From positions 1 through 38,012 of the forward strand of contig VGVE01000022.1 of the NCBI GenBank assembly GCA_016874135.1: a DNA stretch of 38,012 bases, read 5' to 3'. The notes beneath the pieces are model-generated. The model searched no databases. It was not told where the DNA came from and worked only from the letters and a program-made list of their open reading frames with translations. Shown here piece after piece: positions 24,899-32,763 of this stretch (its first letter is position 1; the number at the start of each line of letters is the position of its first letter). Both the position numbers and the translations under genes were made by a program. This stretch comes from Gammaproteobacteria bacterium. GTDB taxonomy: Bacteria > Pseudomonadota > Gammaproteobacteria > Pseudomonadales > Azotimanducaceae.

Positions 24899-25440
24899 GA
24901 CTCTCCCTCAATGTCTGGTTCGATGTCTTGATTGTTGGTGGACGCCCGCAACAACTTCGGCGAAACGATACGCAGCAGCTGGAAGTTGCTTTGCTGGCAC
25001 TCATCCCAGGGTTTGTCGGCAGTAAATTCAGCGATGCCGAGTGTAGGCACGTTGTCTATGGCGGGTTTTCCTGCGAGCCAGTTCACGAGATCGGTAATGC
25101 CGGGGTTGTGGAAGACCACTGCCACACCGCGAATATCCTCTGGAGTTTCGCGCAGCACTTCGAGCGCAGCGTCCGGAGACGCATGGTAAAGCGCGTCAGT
25201 GATGATCAGCCGGCTTTCATCAACTGACCAGCCATGTGCAATGTAACGTGCGGTGGTTAACGCCCGGTTGGCGCTGCTGCTCCAGATCCACTCAGCCCGG
25301 TGCGGTTGCCGAGCTAGCCACCGCGCCATGAAAGGGCCATCGCGATGACCGCGGGCATTGAGCCCGCGATCAAAGTCGCTCACACCCTGAACCCAATCCG
25401 ATTTGGCGTGGCGAACGAGCCAGAGTCGATACGGCTCCAC
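24895..25440 (-). CDS. sixA: SixA-type phosphohistidine phosphatase (histidine phosphatase family)
   Basis: A 181-residue histidine phosphatase. Seen: the RHAKSDW motif with nucleophile H11, SSSANRALTTARYIAHGW (second Arg region), LYHASPDAALEVL and VVFHNPGITDLVNWLAG with the second catalytic His. These are the SixA landmarks. SixA removes phosphate from phosphohistidine in HPt or PTS-type proteins. The protein is longer than E. coli SixA (~160) by a C-terminal tail (SPKLLRASTNNQDIEPDIEGES). It lies 15 bases after the LLM oxidoreductase and overlaps the VOC gene. The link between these partners is unclear. The gene symbol is by family. Confidence 0.85.
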   Translation of the reverse strand: MEPYRLWLVRHAKSDWVQGVSDFDRGLNARGHRDGPFMARWLARQPHRAEWIWSSSANRALTTARYIAHGWSVDESRLIITDALYHASPDAALEVLRETPEDIRGVAVVFHNPGITDLVNWLAGKPAIDNVPTLGIAEFTADKPWDECQQSNFQLLRIVSPKLLRASTNNQDIEPDIEGES

Positions 25441-25455
25441 CTGCGGCTACCGGAG

Positions 25456-26361
25456 TTATTGCCAGAGGGCGAAAAACTCCTCGAAGGCTTTCATCTGGTT
25501 GCCGACTGCGGAGGAGGGCACGATGATCGGTGTACGGATGCCTGCATCGAACCAGGCCTCGATCCCTTCCCGCACTTCACTCGGAGTACCGAACAGGGTG
25601 GTGTCTGCAAGCCACCGGTCGGAAAGGCACTTCGGAATCCGGTCGAGGTCTTTCTCGCGGATGGCTTTTTCGACACCTTCCATCTCTTCGGCGTAACCCG
25701 CTTCCTTCCAGTAGTTGCGGTAGTTCGGCAGCATCGCATAGCTGGTCAGAGTCCGACGATTCACCTCAGCGGCGGCTTTGCGGTCATCGCCTATGCAGGT
25801 TGGAATCATGTTGCCGATGAAAAAATCGGGATTGCTGCGGGCGTCCTTCGACAAAACACCCAGCGAATGTTTCATGTGTGAACGGGCGCCATTGGCGAAG
25901 ACCATGCCGTTGCCGATCTCTTCAGCGAGTTCGATCATTTTGTCGCGCAGCGTCGCCAGCACGATGGGTGGCAATTCGCCCACCCGGGGGGCTTTGCGCA
26001 GGTCTTCGACAAACTTGCGCATGTCAGTAAGCGGCTTGCCACCGGTGATGCCCAGCCGGTTGAGTGCAGGGGCGTGACTCACGCCGACACCGAAGCGGAA
26101 ACGGCCACCGGAAACTTCGTGGATGAATGATGCGGTGGAAGCAAAGTCCTGTGGCTGGCGGAAGTAGATCGGCATGATGCTGGTGCCGAAGGTCACCGTC
26201 CTGGTCTCGAGCGCCATGGCAAGACAGAGTGACAGGCTGTCACCCAGGCTCGGCCCGAAGATCCCGGGAAAGCCTCGGCGTTCGATTTCCTTGGCGAGCT
26301 CGATGGTAGCTTTGCGGCGGCCGGGAATGGCAGCCAGGCTCACGGCGGGTAACTGGGTCAT
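25456..26361 (-). CDS. LLM-class flavin-dependent oxidoreductase
   Basis: A 301-residue luciferase-like TIM-barrel oxidoreductase using FMN or F420. Seen: RGFPGIFGPSLGDSLSL, LETRTVTFGTSIMPIYFRQPQDFASTA, the FRFGVGVSHAPALNRLGI block (LLM hallmark GxGxSH), and DAGIRTPIIVPSSAV near the C-terminus. Such enzymes oxygenate or reduce hydrophobic substrates. GAGGGAGCG just upstream of ATG 26361 is the ribosome site. It is the first gene of an LLM-SixA-VOC minus-strand operon. Cofactor choice cannot be settled here; no F420 genes are seen. Confidence 0.87.
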   Translation of the reverse strand: MTQLPAVSLAAIPGRRKATIELAKEIERRGFPGIFGPSLGDSLSLCLAMALETRTVTFGTSIMPIYFRQPQDFASTASFIHEVSGGRFRFGVGVSHAPALNRLGITGGKPLTDMRKFVEDLRKAPRVGELPPIVLATLRDKMIELAEEIGNGMVFANGARSHMKHSLGVLSKDARSNPDFFIGNMIPTCIGDDRKAAAEVNRRTLTSYAMLPNYRNYWKEAGYAEEMEGVEKAIREKDLDRIPKCLSDRWLADTTLFGTPSEVREGIEAWFDAGIRTPIIVPSSAVGNQMKAFEEFFALWQ

Positions 26362-26404
26362 GGAATCGCTCCCTCTTCGTTTTTCTTGGTGGCTCGGTGA
26401 TCAG

Positions 26405-26413
26405 AGCATAACA
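26405..26413 (-). promoter_or_regulatory. Candidate extended -10 promoter for the LLM operon
   Basis: On the minus strand TGTTATGCT (26413-26405) forms an extended -10 (TGn-TATGCT) about 45 bases before ATG 26361. No good -35 is visible at 16-18 bases. It lies in the 84-base gap after the rhomboid stop. Confidence 0.3.
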
Positions 26414-26445
26414 GTCCTGAAGGTCCACCTGTCGCGCTCAAGCAG

Positions 26446-27192
26446 TTAGCGGGGCCAGCGGTGTTTTGCCGTTTGTCTGGGTGCCGAAGTGATGTGCCTG
26501 GACACTCGCTCGGGTTGCCGGAACAAAAACACCAGAGCACATCCCGCCAGGAAGCCGCCGATGTGCGCCCAGAAGGCGACTCCGCCGCCACCCGCACTCG
26601 ACGCAAATCCGCCGAAGAGCTGCAGCAGGAACCAGTAGCCGAGCATGAAAACCGCCGGAACGGCGAGCGTGGTGATATAGAACCCGAGGAAGATCAGCAT
26701 GTGCACGTTCGCCTTCGGGTAGAGCAGGGCATAGGCACCCATGACTCCACCGATCGCGCCGCTGGCACCTACCATCGGTATGGCGCTCGACGGATCGGAC
26801 CACATCTGGGCCAACGCCGCGCCGAGACCGGAGAGCAAATAGAAGATCACGAACCGCACACTGCCCATCGCGTCTTCGACGTTGTCGCCGAAAACCCACA
26901 GAAACCACAGGTTGCCGATGATGTGCATCCAGCCCCCATGCATGAACATGCTGGTCAGGACGTTGATCCATCCGGCGCCGGAATCCGGAGGGCAGAACCG
27001 CTCCCCGCTGAATTCAAAGGTGGATGCGAACAGATCCGCCGGGATCAGACCGAATGTGCAAATGGAATTCGACAGCGCCCGTTCGCTGCCGAGCCCCTGC
27101 AAAAACACCCAGGCGAGAACATTGAGAGCGATCAGAGCAATCGTCGCAACTGGCCGGGTCTGGCTCGCATTTTCATCGCGGATCGGGAACAT
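26446..27192 (-). CDS. Rhomboid-family intramembrane serine protease
   Basis: A 248-residue polytopic inner-membrane protease. Seen: MFMHGGWMHIIGNLWFLWVFGDNVE (rhomboid L1/TM2 HxxxN, with N94), GASGAIGGVMGAY containing the catalytic S144, and AHIGGFLAGCAL with the catalytic H210. This is the complete Ser-His dyad. About six to seven transmembrane helices are present, with an N-terminal ~80-residue loop holding three Cys. Rhomboids cut transmembrane substrates within the bilayer. It is flanked by hisC and the LLM gene on the same strand but is separated from both by 30-85 bases. Its substrates are unknown. Confidence 0.92.
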   Translation of the reverse strand: MFPIRDENASQTRPVATIALIALNVLAWVFLQGLGSERALSNSICTFGLIPADLFASTFEFSGERFCPPDSGAGWINVLTSMFMHGGWMHIIGNLWFLWVFGDNVEDAMGSVRFVIFYLLSGLGAALAQMWSDPSSAIPMVGASGAIGGVMGAYALLYPKANVHMLIFLGFYITTLAVPAVFMLGYWFLLQLFGGFASSAGGGGVAFWAHIGGFLAGCALVFLFRQPERVSRHITSAPRQTAKHRWPR

Positions 27193-27223
27193 GAGCTGCT
27201 CTCCCCTGCAGACCAGGAAACCG

Positions 27224-28291
27224 TCAGATCAGCGATTTGAAAGCGGTGATCAACCGGTGATTTTCTTCCGGAGTACCGATCGTGATACGCAAGCGGTCGG
27301 TGAGCCCGGGTGAGTCGAAGTATCGCACCAGTATGCCTGCGGCTTTGAGCCCCTCATACAGCGGGCGGGCCGATCCATGCAGCGAACGCACCAGGATGAA
27401 ATTCGATTCGCTGGGAGGTGATGGAAAACCGAGGTTCTCAAACACCGCCTGCACCCGTGCGCGTTCAGTGCGGACCTTCGCCCAGGTGGACCGTGCCCAG
27501 GCTTGGTCTTCGACCGCCGCCAGCCCGAGCGTCTGCGAGAGGTGGTTCATGTTGTAGCTGTCGCGGGTCTTCCACATCATCGGAGCGATCAGCTCCGGTG
27601 CACCGATCAGATAGCCGAGACGCAGCCCGGCAAGTCCATAACCCTTGCTGAAGGTGCGCAACAGAAGCACGTTGTGGTGTTCTCGCACCAGAGAGGTGTT
27701 GTCGTGGTTGAGGGCAGGATCCACAAAGTCGACGTAGGCTTCATCCACCAGCAGTACGCCCGAAGTTTCGCGCGCGATCCTCGCGTAGGTCGCCTGTGGC
27801 GTCAGCGTGCCACTCGGTGCGTGCGGGTTAACCAGGCAGGTCAGGCGCGATTGTGCATCACGGAGCCGTTTACCCATGTCGGCGGGCATGGACCAGTCGT
27901 CGTTCAGCGGTATCGTGTGCAGTCGTGCATCCTGTATCTGGGCGAGTACTCCGTACAGGGAATAGCTGGGAACCGCCATGGAGAATGTCGCGCCGGGATC
28001 GACGAACGTGGTGAGGGCGAGGCGCAGTGCTTCATCACCGCCGTTGGTAATGATGAAGTGGTCAGGAGTCAATCCATGCAGTTTCGCCAGTGCTTCGCGA
28101 AGTTTGCGCGCCGTCGGCTCCGGGTAACGACGCAGTGAATCCACGGTGAACGCGGCCAGTGCTTCCTGGACCTTCGGGCTTGCCGGATAAGGATTTTCGT
28201 TGGTGTTCAGCTTGATCGTGCGCGCGTCCTGGGGCTGCTCGCCCCAGGTGTAACCCTGCATGGCAGCGATATTGCTGCGCTCGAAAGTCAT
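27224..28291 (-). CDS. hisC: Histidinol-phosphate aminotransferase
   Basis: A 355-residue class II PLP aminotransferase matching HisC. Seen: NTNENPYPASPKVQEAL, RRYPEPTARKLREALA, TNGGDEALRLAL, VDEAYVDFV (PLP Asp/Tyr), the Schiff-base lysine K216 in TFSKGYGLAGLRLGYL, and IRITIGTPEENHRLI at the end. NPHAPSG replaces the commoner NPNNPTG loop. HisC converts imidazole-acetol phosphate to histidinol phosphate with glutamate; related enzymes also transaminate aromatic keto acids. It overlaps the AI-2E permease stop by 4 bases and lies apart from other his genes, so paralog roles are possible. Confidence 0.88.
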   Translation of the reverse strand: MTFERSNIAAMQGYTWGEQPQDARTIKLNTNENPYPASPKVQEALAAFTVDSLRRYPEPTARKLREALAKLHGLTPDHFIITNGGDEALRLALTTFVDPGATFSMAVPSYSLYGVLAQIQDARLHTIPLNDDWSMPADMGKRLRDAQSRLTCLVNPHAPSGTLTPQATYARIARETSGVLLVDEAYVDFVDPALNHDNTSLVREHHNVLLLRTFSKGYGLAGLRLGYLIGAPELIAPMMWKTRDSYNMNHLSQTLGLAAVEDQAWARSTWAKVRTERARVQAVFENLGFPSPPSESNFILVRSLHGSARPLYEGLKAAGILVRYFDSPGLTDRLRITIGTPEENHRLITAFKSLI

Positions 28292-29382
28292 GTCGTGGGC
28301 TCCGGCGGTTCAGGTTCCGTCGTGGGTTCCGGCGGATCAGCCGGCCCCAGCAGATGGGCGAGCCAGGCAGTGTCCGGATTCGCTTCCATGGCGATTTTTG
28401 CAGTGATGGTCAGCGGAATCGACAACAACATGCCAACCGGGCCAAGCATCCAGCCCCAGAACACCAGGGAAAGGAAAACGACGAGTGACGATATGCCGAG
28501 GCCCCGACCCATGAACCGGGGCTCCACCACGTTGCCCATGACCATCTCGATCACCACAAAGCCCGCGATCACCACGAGCGCATGGCCGAACCCGAGCTGG
28601 ACCAGTGCGAGAAGTACCGCGGGAACGGAGGCGATAATCGAACCGATGGTGGGGATGTAATTCAGTAAAAATGCGAGCAGCGCCCACAGCAGTGGAAAGT
28701 CCACACCCACCAACAGCAGGAACACATAGACAAGCAATGCCGATGTGGCGCTGATGGTAGTCTTGATGCCGATGTAGCGGTTGACGTTGAGCGCGAACTT
28801 CTCGAAGTGCGGAAGACTTTGGTCTGGGCTGATGAGCACGTCGCGCAGCTTGCGCGGAAAGCTTGACGCTTCGGCCAGGATGAAGATCACACTGAAAAGG
28901 ATCAGGAAGCCGTTCGACAACGCGTTCGAGAGCCCTGCGAGCGTGTTTCCCGCAACACTGAGAGCCATGGGCACGTTGAGATACTGCAGCAGGAAGTCCT
29001 TGTCGAGGTGGATGTTGTACCGCGTGAGCATCGCGATCGAGGTCTGCATCAACTCATTGAGGCGGGATTCGTAGAACGGCAGTTTGTTGGTGAACGCATT
29101 CGCGGATTGAGCCACCAGTGCACCCACACCGACCAGGACCAGGATGATCGTAGACATCACCAGCGTGATGGCCAGCCATTGCGGCATACGGCGTTTTTCG
29201 AGCCAGAACATCGGCGGAGCCGCAATGGTTGCGAGGAACGCGGCGAGGAGGAACGGTACGACGATTTCTTCAGCCGCTTTGATGCCGGCAAAGATAATCA
29301 CACACGCGGCGGCGATGAGGATGCCGCGACCGGACTGCGCGCTGGAAGACCCGGCAGAAGGTGCGGTACGGGGCTCGTTCAC
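28288..29382 (-). CDS. AI-2E family (PerM/TqsA-like) membrane transporter
   Basis: A 364-residue integral membrane protein of the AI-2E transporter family. Seen: EEIVVPFLLAAFLATIAAPPMFWLEKRRMPQW, the central amphipathic region, IGIKTTISATSALLVYVFLLLVG, LLWALLAFLLNYIPTIGSIIASVPAV (family signature), GNVVEPRFMGRGLGISSLVVFLSLVFWGWMLGPVGMLLSIPLT. About eight helices are predicted. A Pro/Glu/Thr tail (two near-identical PPEPTT units) ends the protein. The GTG start overlaps the nitrilase stop and its own stop overlaps the hisC ATG, each by 4 bases. Some relatives move AI-2 or act as Na+/H+ antiporters; the substrate here is unknown. Confidence 0.9.
   Translation of the reverse strand: MNEPRTAPSAGSSSAQSGRGILIAAACVIIFAGIKAAEEIVVPFLLAAFLATIAAPPMFWLEKRRMPQWLAITLVMSTIILVLVGVGALVAQSANAFTNKLPFYESRLNELMQTSIAMLTRYNIHLDKDFLLQYLNVPMALSVAGNTLAGLSNALSNGFLILFSVIFILAEASSFPRKLRDVLISPDQSLPHFEKFALNVNRYIGIKTTISATSALLVYVFLLLVGVDFPLLWALLAFLLNYIPTIGSIIASVPAVLLALVQLGFGHALVVIAGFVVIEMVMGNVVEPRFMGRGLGISSLVVFLSLVFWGWMLGPVGMLLSIPLTITAKIAMEANPDTAWLAHLLGPADPPEPTTEPEPPEPTT
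28292..28335. repeat. Direct repeat coding the C-terminal tail of the AI-2E protein
   Basis: GTCGTGGGCTCCGGCGG (28292-28308) recurs as GTCGTGGGTTCCGGCGG (28319-28335), one mismatch, with a period of 27 bases. It encodes the repeated PPEPTT of the tail and lies at the overlap with the hisC start. Confidence 0.6.
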
Positions 29383-30200
29383 AGCGTACGCCGATGTGTC
29401 AGGCTCGGCAGTTGACTGCGAACCTTGGCGACTTCCGCCGGATCGATGGTGCCGAGGATGTACCCGTCGCCGTCTGCAAGTTCAGCAACGACCTCACCCC
29501 ACGGATTGATGATCAGACTGTGGCCATAGGAGTGTCGCTTGCCCCAGTTGTGGCCGTGTTGTGCCGGTGCGATGACGTACGACTGGGCTTCGATGGCGCG
29601 GGCCCGCAGCAGCACATGCCAGTGCGCCTTGCCGGTGGTGGCCGTGAAGGCGGAGGGAACGGTCAGGGCGATGGCACCCTGATCGACCAGTGACTGGTAG
29701 ACGTATGGAAAACGCACGTCGTAACAGATCGAGAGGCCAAGCGTCCCGAAAGGCAGTTTGGTGGTGACGAGTGTTGACCCCGGAAGCGTGCGAGAAGATT
29801 CCGCGAGTACAGTGCCGTCTGCGAGCGCCACGTCAAACATGTGGATCTTCCGGTACATCGTCACGATTTCGCCGTCTTTCGACAGATGCACACAGGTGTT
29901 GTAAGCCTTGCCGGGAAGGTCCGAGCGTTCATGAAAACCGCCGAGAATCAGATCACACCGGGTCTGCTGTGCCAGCTTGCGACAAAGATCAAGAATCGGT
30001 CCGCCTTGTGGCAGAGGCTCGACGATCTTCTGTTTTTCTTCATCGGGCCCGAGAAATGCGAACGCTTCCGGGACGATGAGGGTCTCTGCACCGGCGCTCG
30101 CGGCGGCGAGGCACAGCGTCGAGATGACCCGGAGATTGTGCTGCACATCGGGGCCGGCGCAGTTCTGGATGGCGGCGACGATGGAAGGACGTCCACTCAT
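29379..30200 (-). CDS. Nitrilase-superfamily amidohydrolase (Nit1/omega-amidase type)
   Basis: A 273-residue carbon-nitrogen hydrolase with the full catalytic triad: E45 in VPEAFAFLG, K118 in YRKIHMFDV, C159 in SICYDVRFPYVY. The surrounding HERSDLPGKAYNTCVHL and GKAHWHVLLRARAIEAQSYVIAPAQHG match the Nit1/deaminated-glutathione amidase or omega-amidase group. It likely repairs or hydrolyses small amides in the cytosol. Its GAGGAG ribosome site is in the loop of a small hairpin. It is the first gene of the nitrilase-AI-2E-hisC run and follows rhlB by 95 bases. The exact substrate is not certain. Confidence 0.9.
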   Translation of the reverse strand: MSGRPSIVAAIQNCAGPDVQHNLRVISTLCLAAASAGAETLIVPEAFAFLGPDEEKQKIVEPLPQGGPILDLCRKLAQQTRCDLILGGFHERSDLPGKAYNTCVHLSKDGEIVTMYRKIHMFDVALADGTVLAESSRTLPGSTLVTTKLPFGTLGLSICYDVRFPYVYQSLVDQGAIALTVPSAFTATTGKAHWHVLLRARAIEAQSYVIAPAQHGHNWGKRHSYGHSLIINPWGEVVAELADGDGYILGTIDPAEVAKVRSQLPSLTHRRTL

Positions 30201-30203
30201 AAA

Positions 30204-30219
30204 CCGTTCTCCTCAACGG
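30204..30219 (-). promoter_or_regulatory. Ribosome site inside a hairpin loop upstream of the nitrilase gene
   Basis: Minus-strand CCGTT-GAGGAG-AACGG forms a 5-bp stem whose 6-base loop is exactly the Shine-Dalgarno GAGGAG, 8 bases before ATG 30200. The arrangement is visible; regulation is only a possibility. Confidence 0.4.
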
Positions 30220-30295
30220 AATCAGCGATCGTCAGAACCTTGAAGCGCAGCGATGGATCGTCCGCAGTCAGCGCCGGGAATCCAGAAGACCGTCT

Positions 30296-31486
30296 TCAAA
30301 AGTCCGGTTGGGTGCACTGGATCTTGCGACCGAGATAATCCTCGAGCGCAGGCAGATTGAAAGCGTCATCTTCGCTCACGAAGCTGATGCTGATGCCTTC
30401 CGCGCCAGCTCGACCGGTCCGGCCGATGCGGTGCACATAGTCCTCCGAATCCTCCGGCAGATCGTAGTTCACCACGTGGGAGATGCCATCCACGTGAATC
30501 CCTCGACCAGCGACATCGGTGGCAACGATGTAGTGGATACCGCCGTTCTTGAAGCGGTTGAGTGTCGACAGGCGCTTCTTCTGCGGCACGTCGCCGGCCA
30601 GCGGTTCGCACTCGATGCCGTGTTTGACGAGATACCGGTACAGCTGATGGGTCTGGTCGCGCCGGTTGGCGAAAATCAGCATGCGCTCCGGCTGCGCCCG
30701 GTTGATGAACTCGACGAGTTTGCGCGCCTTGTGATCGGCACTGACGAGCCAGAACTTCTGCTCTACCCGGTCTGTGGTGACCTGTTCCGGCATGATGGCA
30801 ACGTGTTCCGGTTCCAGGGTCCACGACTCAGCAAGCCGCATCACATCGTCATTGAACGTTGCCGAGAAGAAGAGCGTCTGCCGTTTTCGTTTCGGCGGAG
30901 TCTGGTAGACGATGCGGCGCACGTCGGGGACGAACCCCATGTCGAGCATTCGATCCGCTTCGTCGATGACGAGGATTTCCACGTGGCGCAGGTTCACGTC
31001 GCGGCGATTGACGAAGTCGATCAGACGCCCCGGTGTGGCTACCAGGATATCGATGGGGCCGGCATGAAGGAGATCCCGCTGTCGCTGGAAGTCCATCCCG
31101 CCCACCACGGCCATGGTTGTTTCTTCCATGAAACGACCGAGCGCCTTGGCATCGCCTTCGATCTGCAGTGCGAGCTCACGCGTGGGTGCAAGCACCAGCG
31201 CCCGCGGACAGCCGGGCTGTGCAGGGCTCTCTAGCGGATTCTCAAAACAGTGAGTGAGGATCGTAATGAGGAACGCCGCAGTCTTGCCGGTGCCGGTTTG
31301 CGCCTGACCGGTGACGTCGTAGTCTGAAAGGCTGAGCGGCAGAACACCGCTCTGGATCGGTGTGCAGTATTCGTAGCCGAGCTCAAAGATCCCCCGCATC
31401 AGCGGCAGAGGCAGCGCAAAGTCGTGAAAACGATCCTTGCCCTCAGCAGGCTCAATAACGTACTCGTCGGGATTCCAGTCACTCAT
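30296..31486 (-). CDS. rhlB: DEAD-box ATP-dependent RNA helicase, RhlB type
   Basis: A 396-residue two-lobed helicase. Motifs in order: Q-motif region FELGYEYCTPIQ, P-loop GQAQTGTGKT, PTRELALQ, ATPGRLIDF, DEADRMLDMGF, SAT, RMLIFANRRDQ, IVATDVAGRGIHVDGISHV and HRIGRTGRAGAEG. The CTPIQ and QAQTGTGKTAAFLI pattern fits RhlB, which helps RNase E unwind structured RNA. It lacks long C-terminal extensions. It is the third gene of an argC-aminotransferase-rhlB group and overlaps the aminotransferase stop by 4 bases. The family call is firm; degradosome membership is inferred. Confidence 0.9.
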   Translation of the reverse strand: MSDWNPDEYVIEPAEGKDRFHDFALPLPLMRGIFELGYEYCTPIQSGVLPLSLSDYDVTGQAQTGTGKTAAFLITILTHCFENPLESPAQPGCPRALVLAPTRELALQIEGDAKALGRFMEETTMAVVGGMDFQRQRDLLHAGPIDILVATPGRLIDFVNRRDVNLRHVEILVIDEADRMLDMGFVPDVRRIVYQTPPKRKRQTLFFSATFNDDVMRLAESWTLEPEHVAIMPEQVTTDRVEQKFWLVSADHKARKLVEFINRAQPERMLIFANRRDQTHQLYRYLVKHGIECEPLAGDVPQKKRLSTLNRFKNGGIHYIVATDVAGRGIHVDGISHVVNYDLPEDSEDYVHRIGRTGRAGAEGISISFVSEDDAFNLPALEDYLGRKIQCTQPDF

Positions 31487-32763
31487 CGGGCGTTCAACCG
31501 TTCGAGTGTGGCGAGGCGGACACAGAGTGTCAGTACGTCCATGGCAGCCTCCAGGGCATCAGGTTCGGCAAACGTTGGCGCAATGCGGATATTGCGATCT
31601 TCCGGATCAAGCCCGTAGGGAAAGGTGGCACCTGCTGCGGTCAAGGCAAGGCCGGCACTTTTCGCGAGTGCGACGATTTTCTTCGCAAGACCGGGCAGGA
31701 CATCCAGAGACACAAAATAGCCTCCGGCAGGTTCTGTCCACGTGGCGATACCAAGACCGCCGAGATCATCATTCAGTTTGCGGATCACGAGGTCAAATTT
31801 GGGTTTCAGGATCTGCGCGTGTTGACGCATGTGGGCGGCGACGCGACCACCCAGAAACCGCGCATGTCGCAACTGGTTGAGTTTGTCGAATCCTACGGTG
31901 ATCAGACCGATGCGCTCCTCCAGCCGCTTGAGCACACTTTCGTCGCTGCCGACGAAGCTGATTCCGGCGCCGGCGAATGTGATCTTTGAGGTCGATCCGA
32001 ACTGCACCATGTGCCGCTGTGTGCCGGCTTTTTGTGCCGCCTTGAAAAGGCTGGCAAGTTTTGGCGGCGGAAAAACAAGGTCATGCACGGCGTAGGCGTT
32101 GTCCCAGAGCACGACAAAGTTGTCGGCCTTGGAAAGCTTCGGCAGTTCGGCGATCTGGTCCACAATCGAATCGCTGTAGATGCAGCCGGTTGGATTGGCG
32201 TACTTCGGCACACACCAGATTGCTTTGACTGAAGCGTCACTCTTCACGAGTTCACGTACGGCGTTCATGTCCGGACCGTCGTCGCGGAGCGGTACGTTCC
32301 GCATGCCGATGCCGTGGGAATCGGTAAGTGCAAAGTGACGATCGTATCCAGGCACCGGCGTAATCACGCTCACTTCCCCGGCCGGGTTGGCCCAGGGTGT
32401 GGCACTGGCCCAAAGGCCATGCCGCATGGCGGTTTCCAGCGTCAGGTGCATCAACCACAGACTTGAGTTGCCGGCGATGAGGATGTTGCCCGCAGGCACA
32501 TCCATGATCTCTTCGCCGAGTTCGCGGGCTTCGATGATCCCGCGCAGGCCGCCGTAGTTGCGCACATCAGTCCCTTCGCGGCTGAGGTAGTCGCCATTCA
32601 TCTGATGATCGAGACCTTCGGACAGTGTGAGCTGCGATGCCGCTGGCTTGCCGCGGGTCAAGTCCAGCGAAAGGCGATTGGAGGTGAGCCGTGTAAATGA
32701 GGTCCGTAGCTGTTGTTCGATTGAAGCGCGTTCGGCGGTCCCCAGCTCTGGCCAGGTGGTCAT
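31483..32763 (-). CDS. PLP-dependent aminotransferase, aspartate-aminotransferase-like (Asp_aminotransf type)
   Basis: A 426-residue fold-type I aminotransferase. Seen: NYGGLRGIIEARELGEEIMDVP, VITPVPGYDRHF, N190 in YANPTGCIYSD, D221 in LWDNAYAVHDL, and the Schiff-base K260 in FGSTSKITFAGAGISF. The NGDYLSREGTDVRNYGG opening and DNAYAVHDL match the subgroup of aspartate aminotransferases known from actinobacteria (AspAT 'Ic'), rather than MocR regulators; there is no DNA-binding domain. It likely exchanges amino groups between aspartate and 2-oxoglutarate or a similar pair. It is coupled by 4-base overlaps to argC upstream and rhlB downstream. The link to arginine synthesis is inference. Confidence 0.88.
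   Translation of the reverse strand: MTTWPELGTAERASIEQQLRTSFTRLTSNRLSLDLTRGKPAASQLTLSEGLDHQMNGDYLSREGTDVRNYGGLRGIIEARELGEEIMDVPAGNILIAGNSSLWLMHLTLETAMRHGLWASATPWANPAGEVSVITPVPGYDRHFALTDSHGIGMRNVPLRDDGPDMNAVRELVKSDASVKAIWCVPKYANPTGCIYSDSIVDQIAELPKLSKADNFVVLWDNAYAVHDLVFPPPKLASLFKAAQKAGTQRHMVQFGSTSKITFAGAGISFVGSDESVLKRLEERIGLITVGFDKLNQLRHARFLGGRVAAHMRQHAQILKPKFDLVIRKLNDDLGGLGIATWTEPAGGYFVSLDVLPGLAKKIVALAKSAGLALTAAGATFPYGLDPEDRNIRIAPTFAEPDALEAAMDVLTLCVRLATLERLNAR

Noticed and set aside
30308-31234. 308-codon plus-strand open frame
   Set aside because: Antisense to rhlB, whose helicase motifs are complete.
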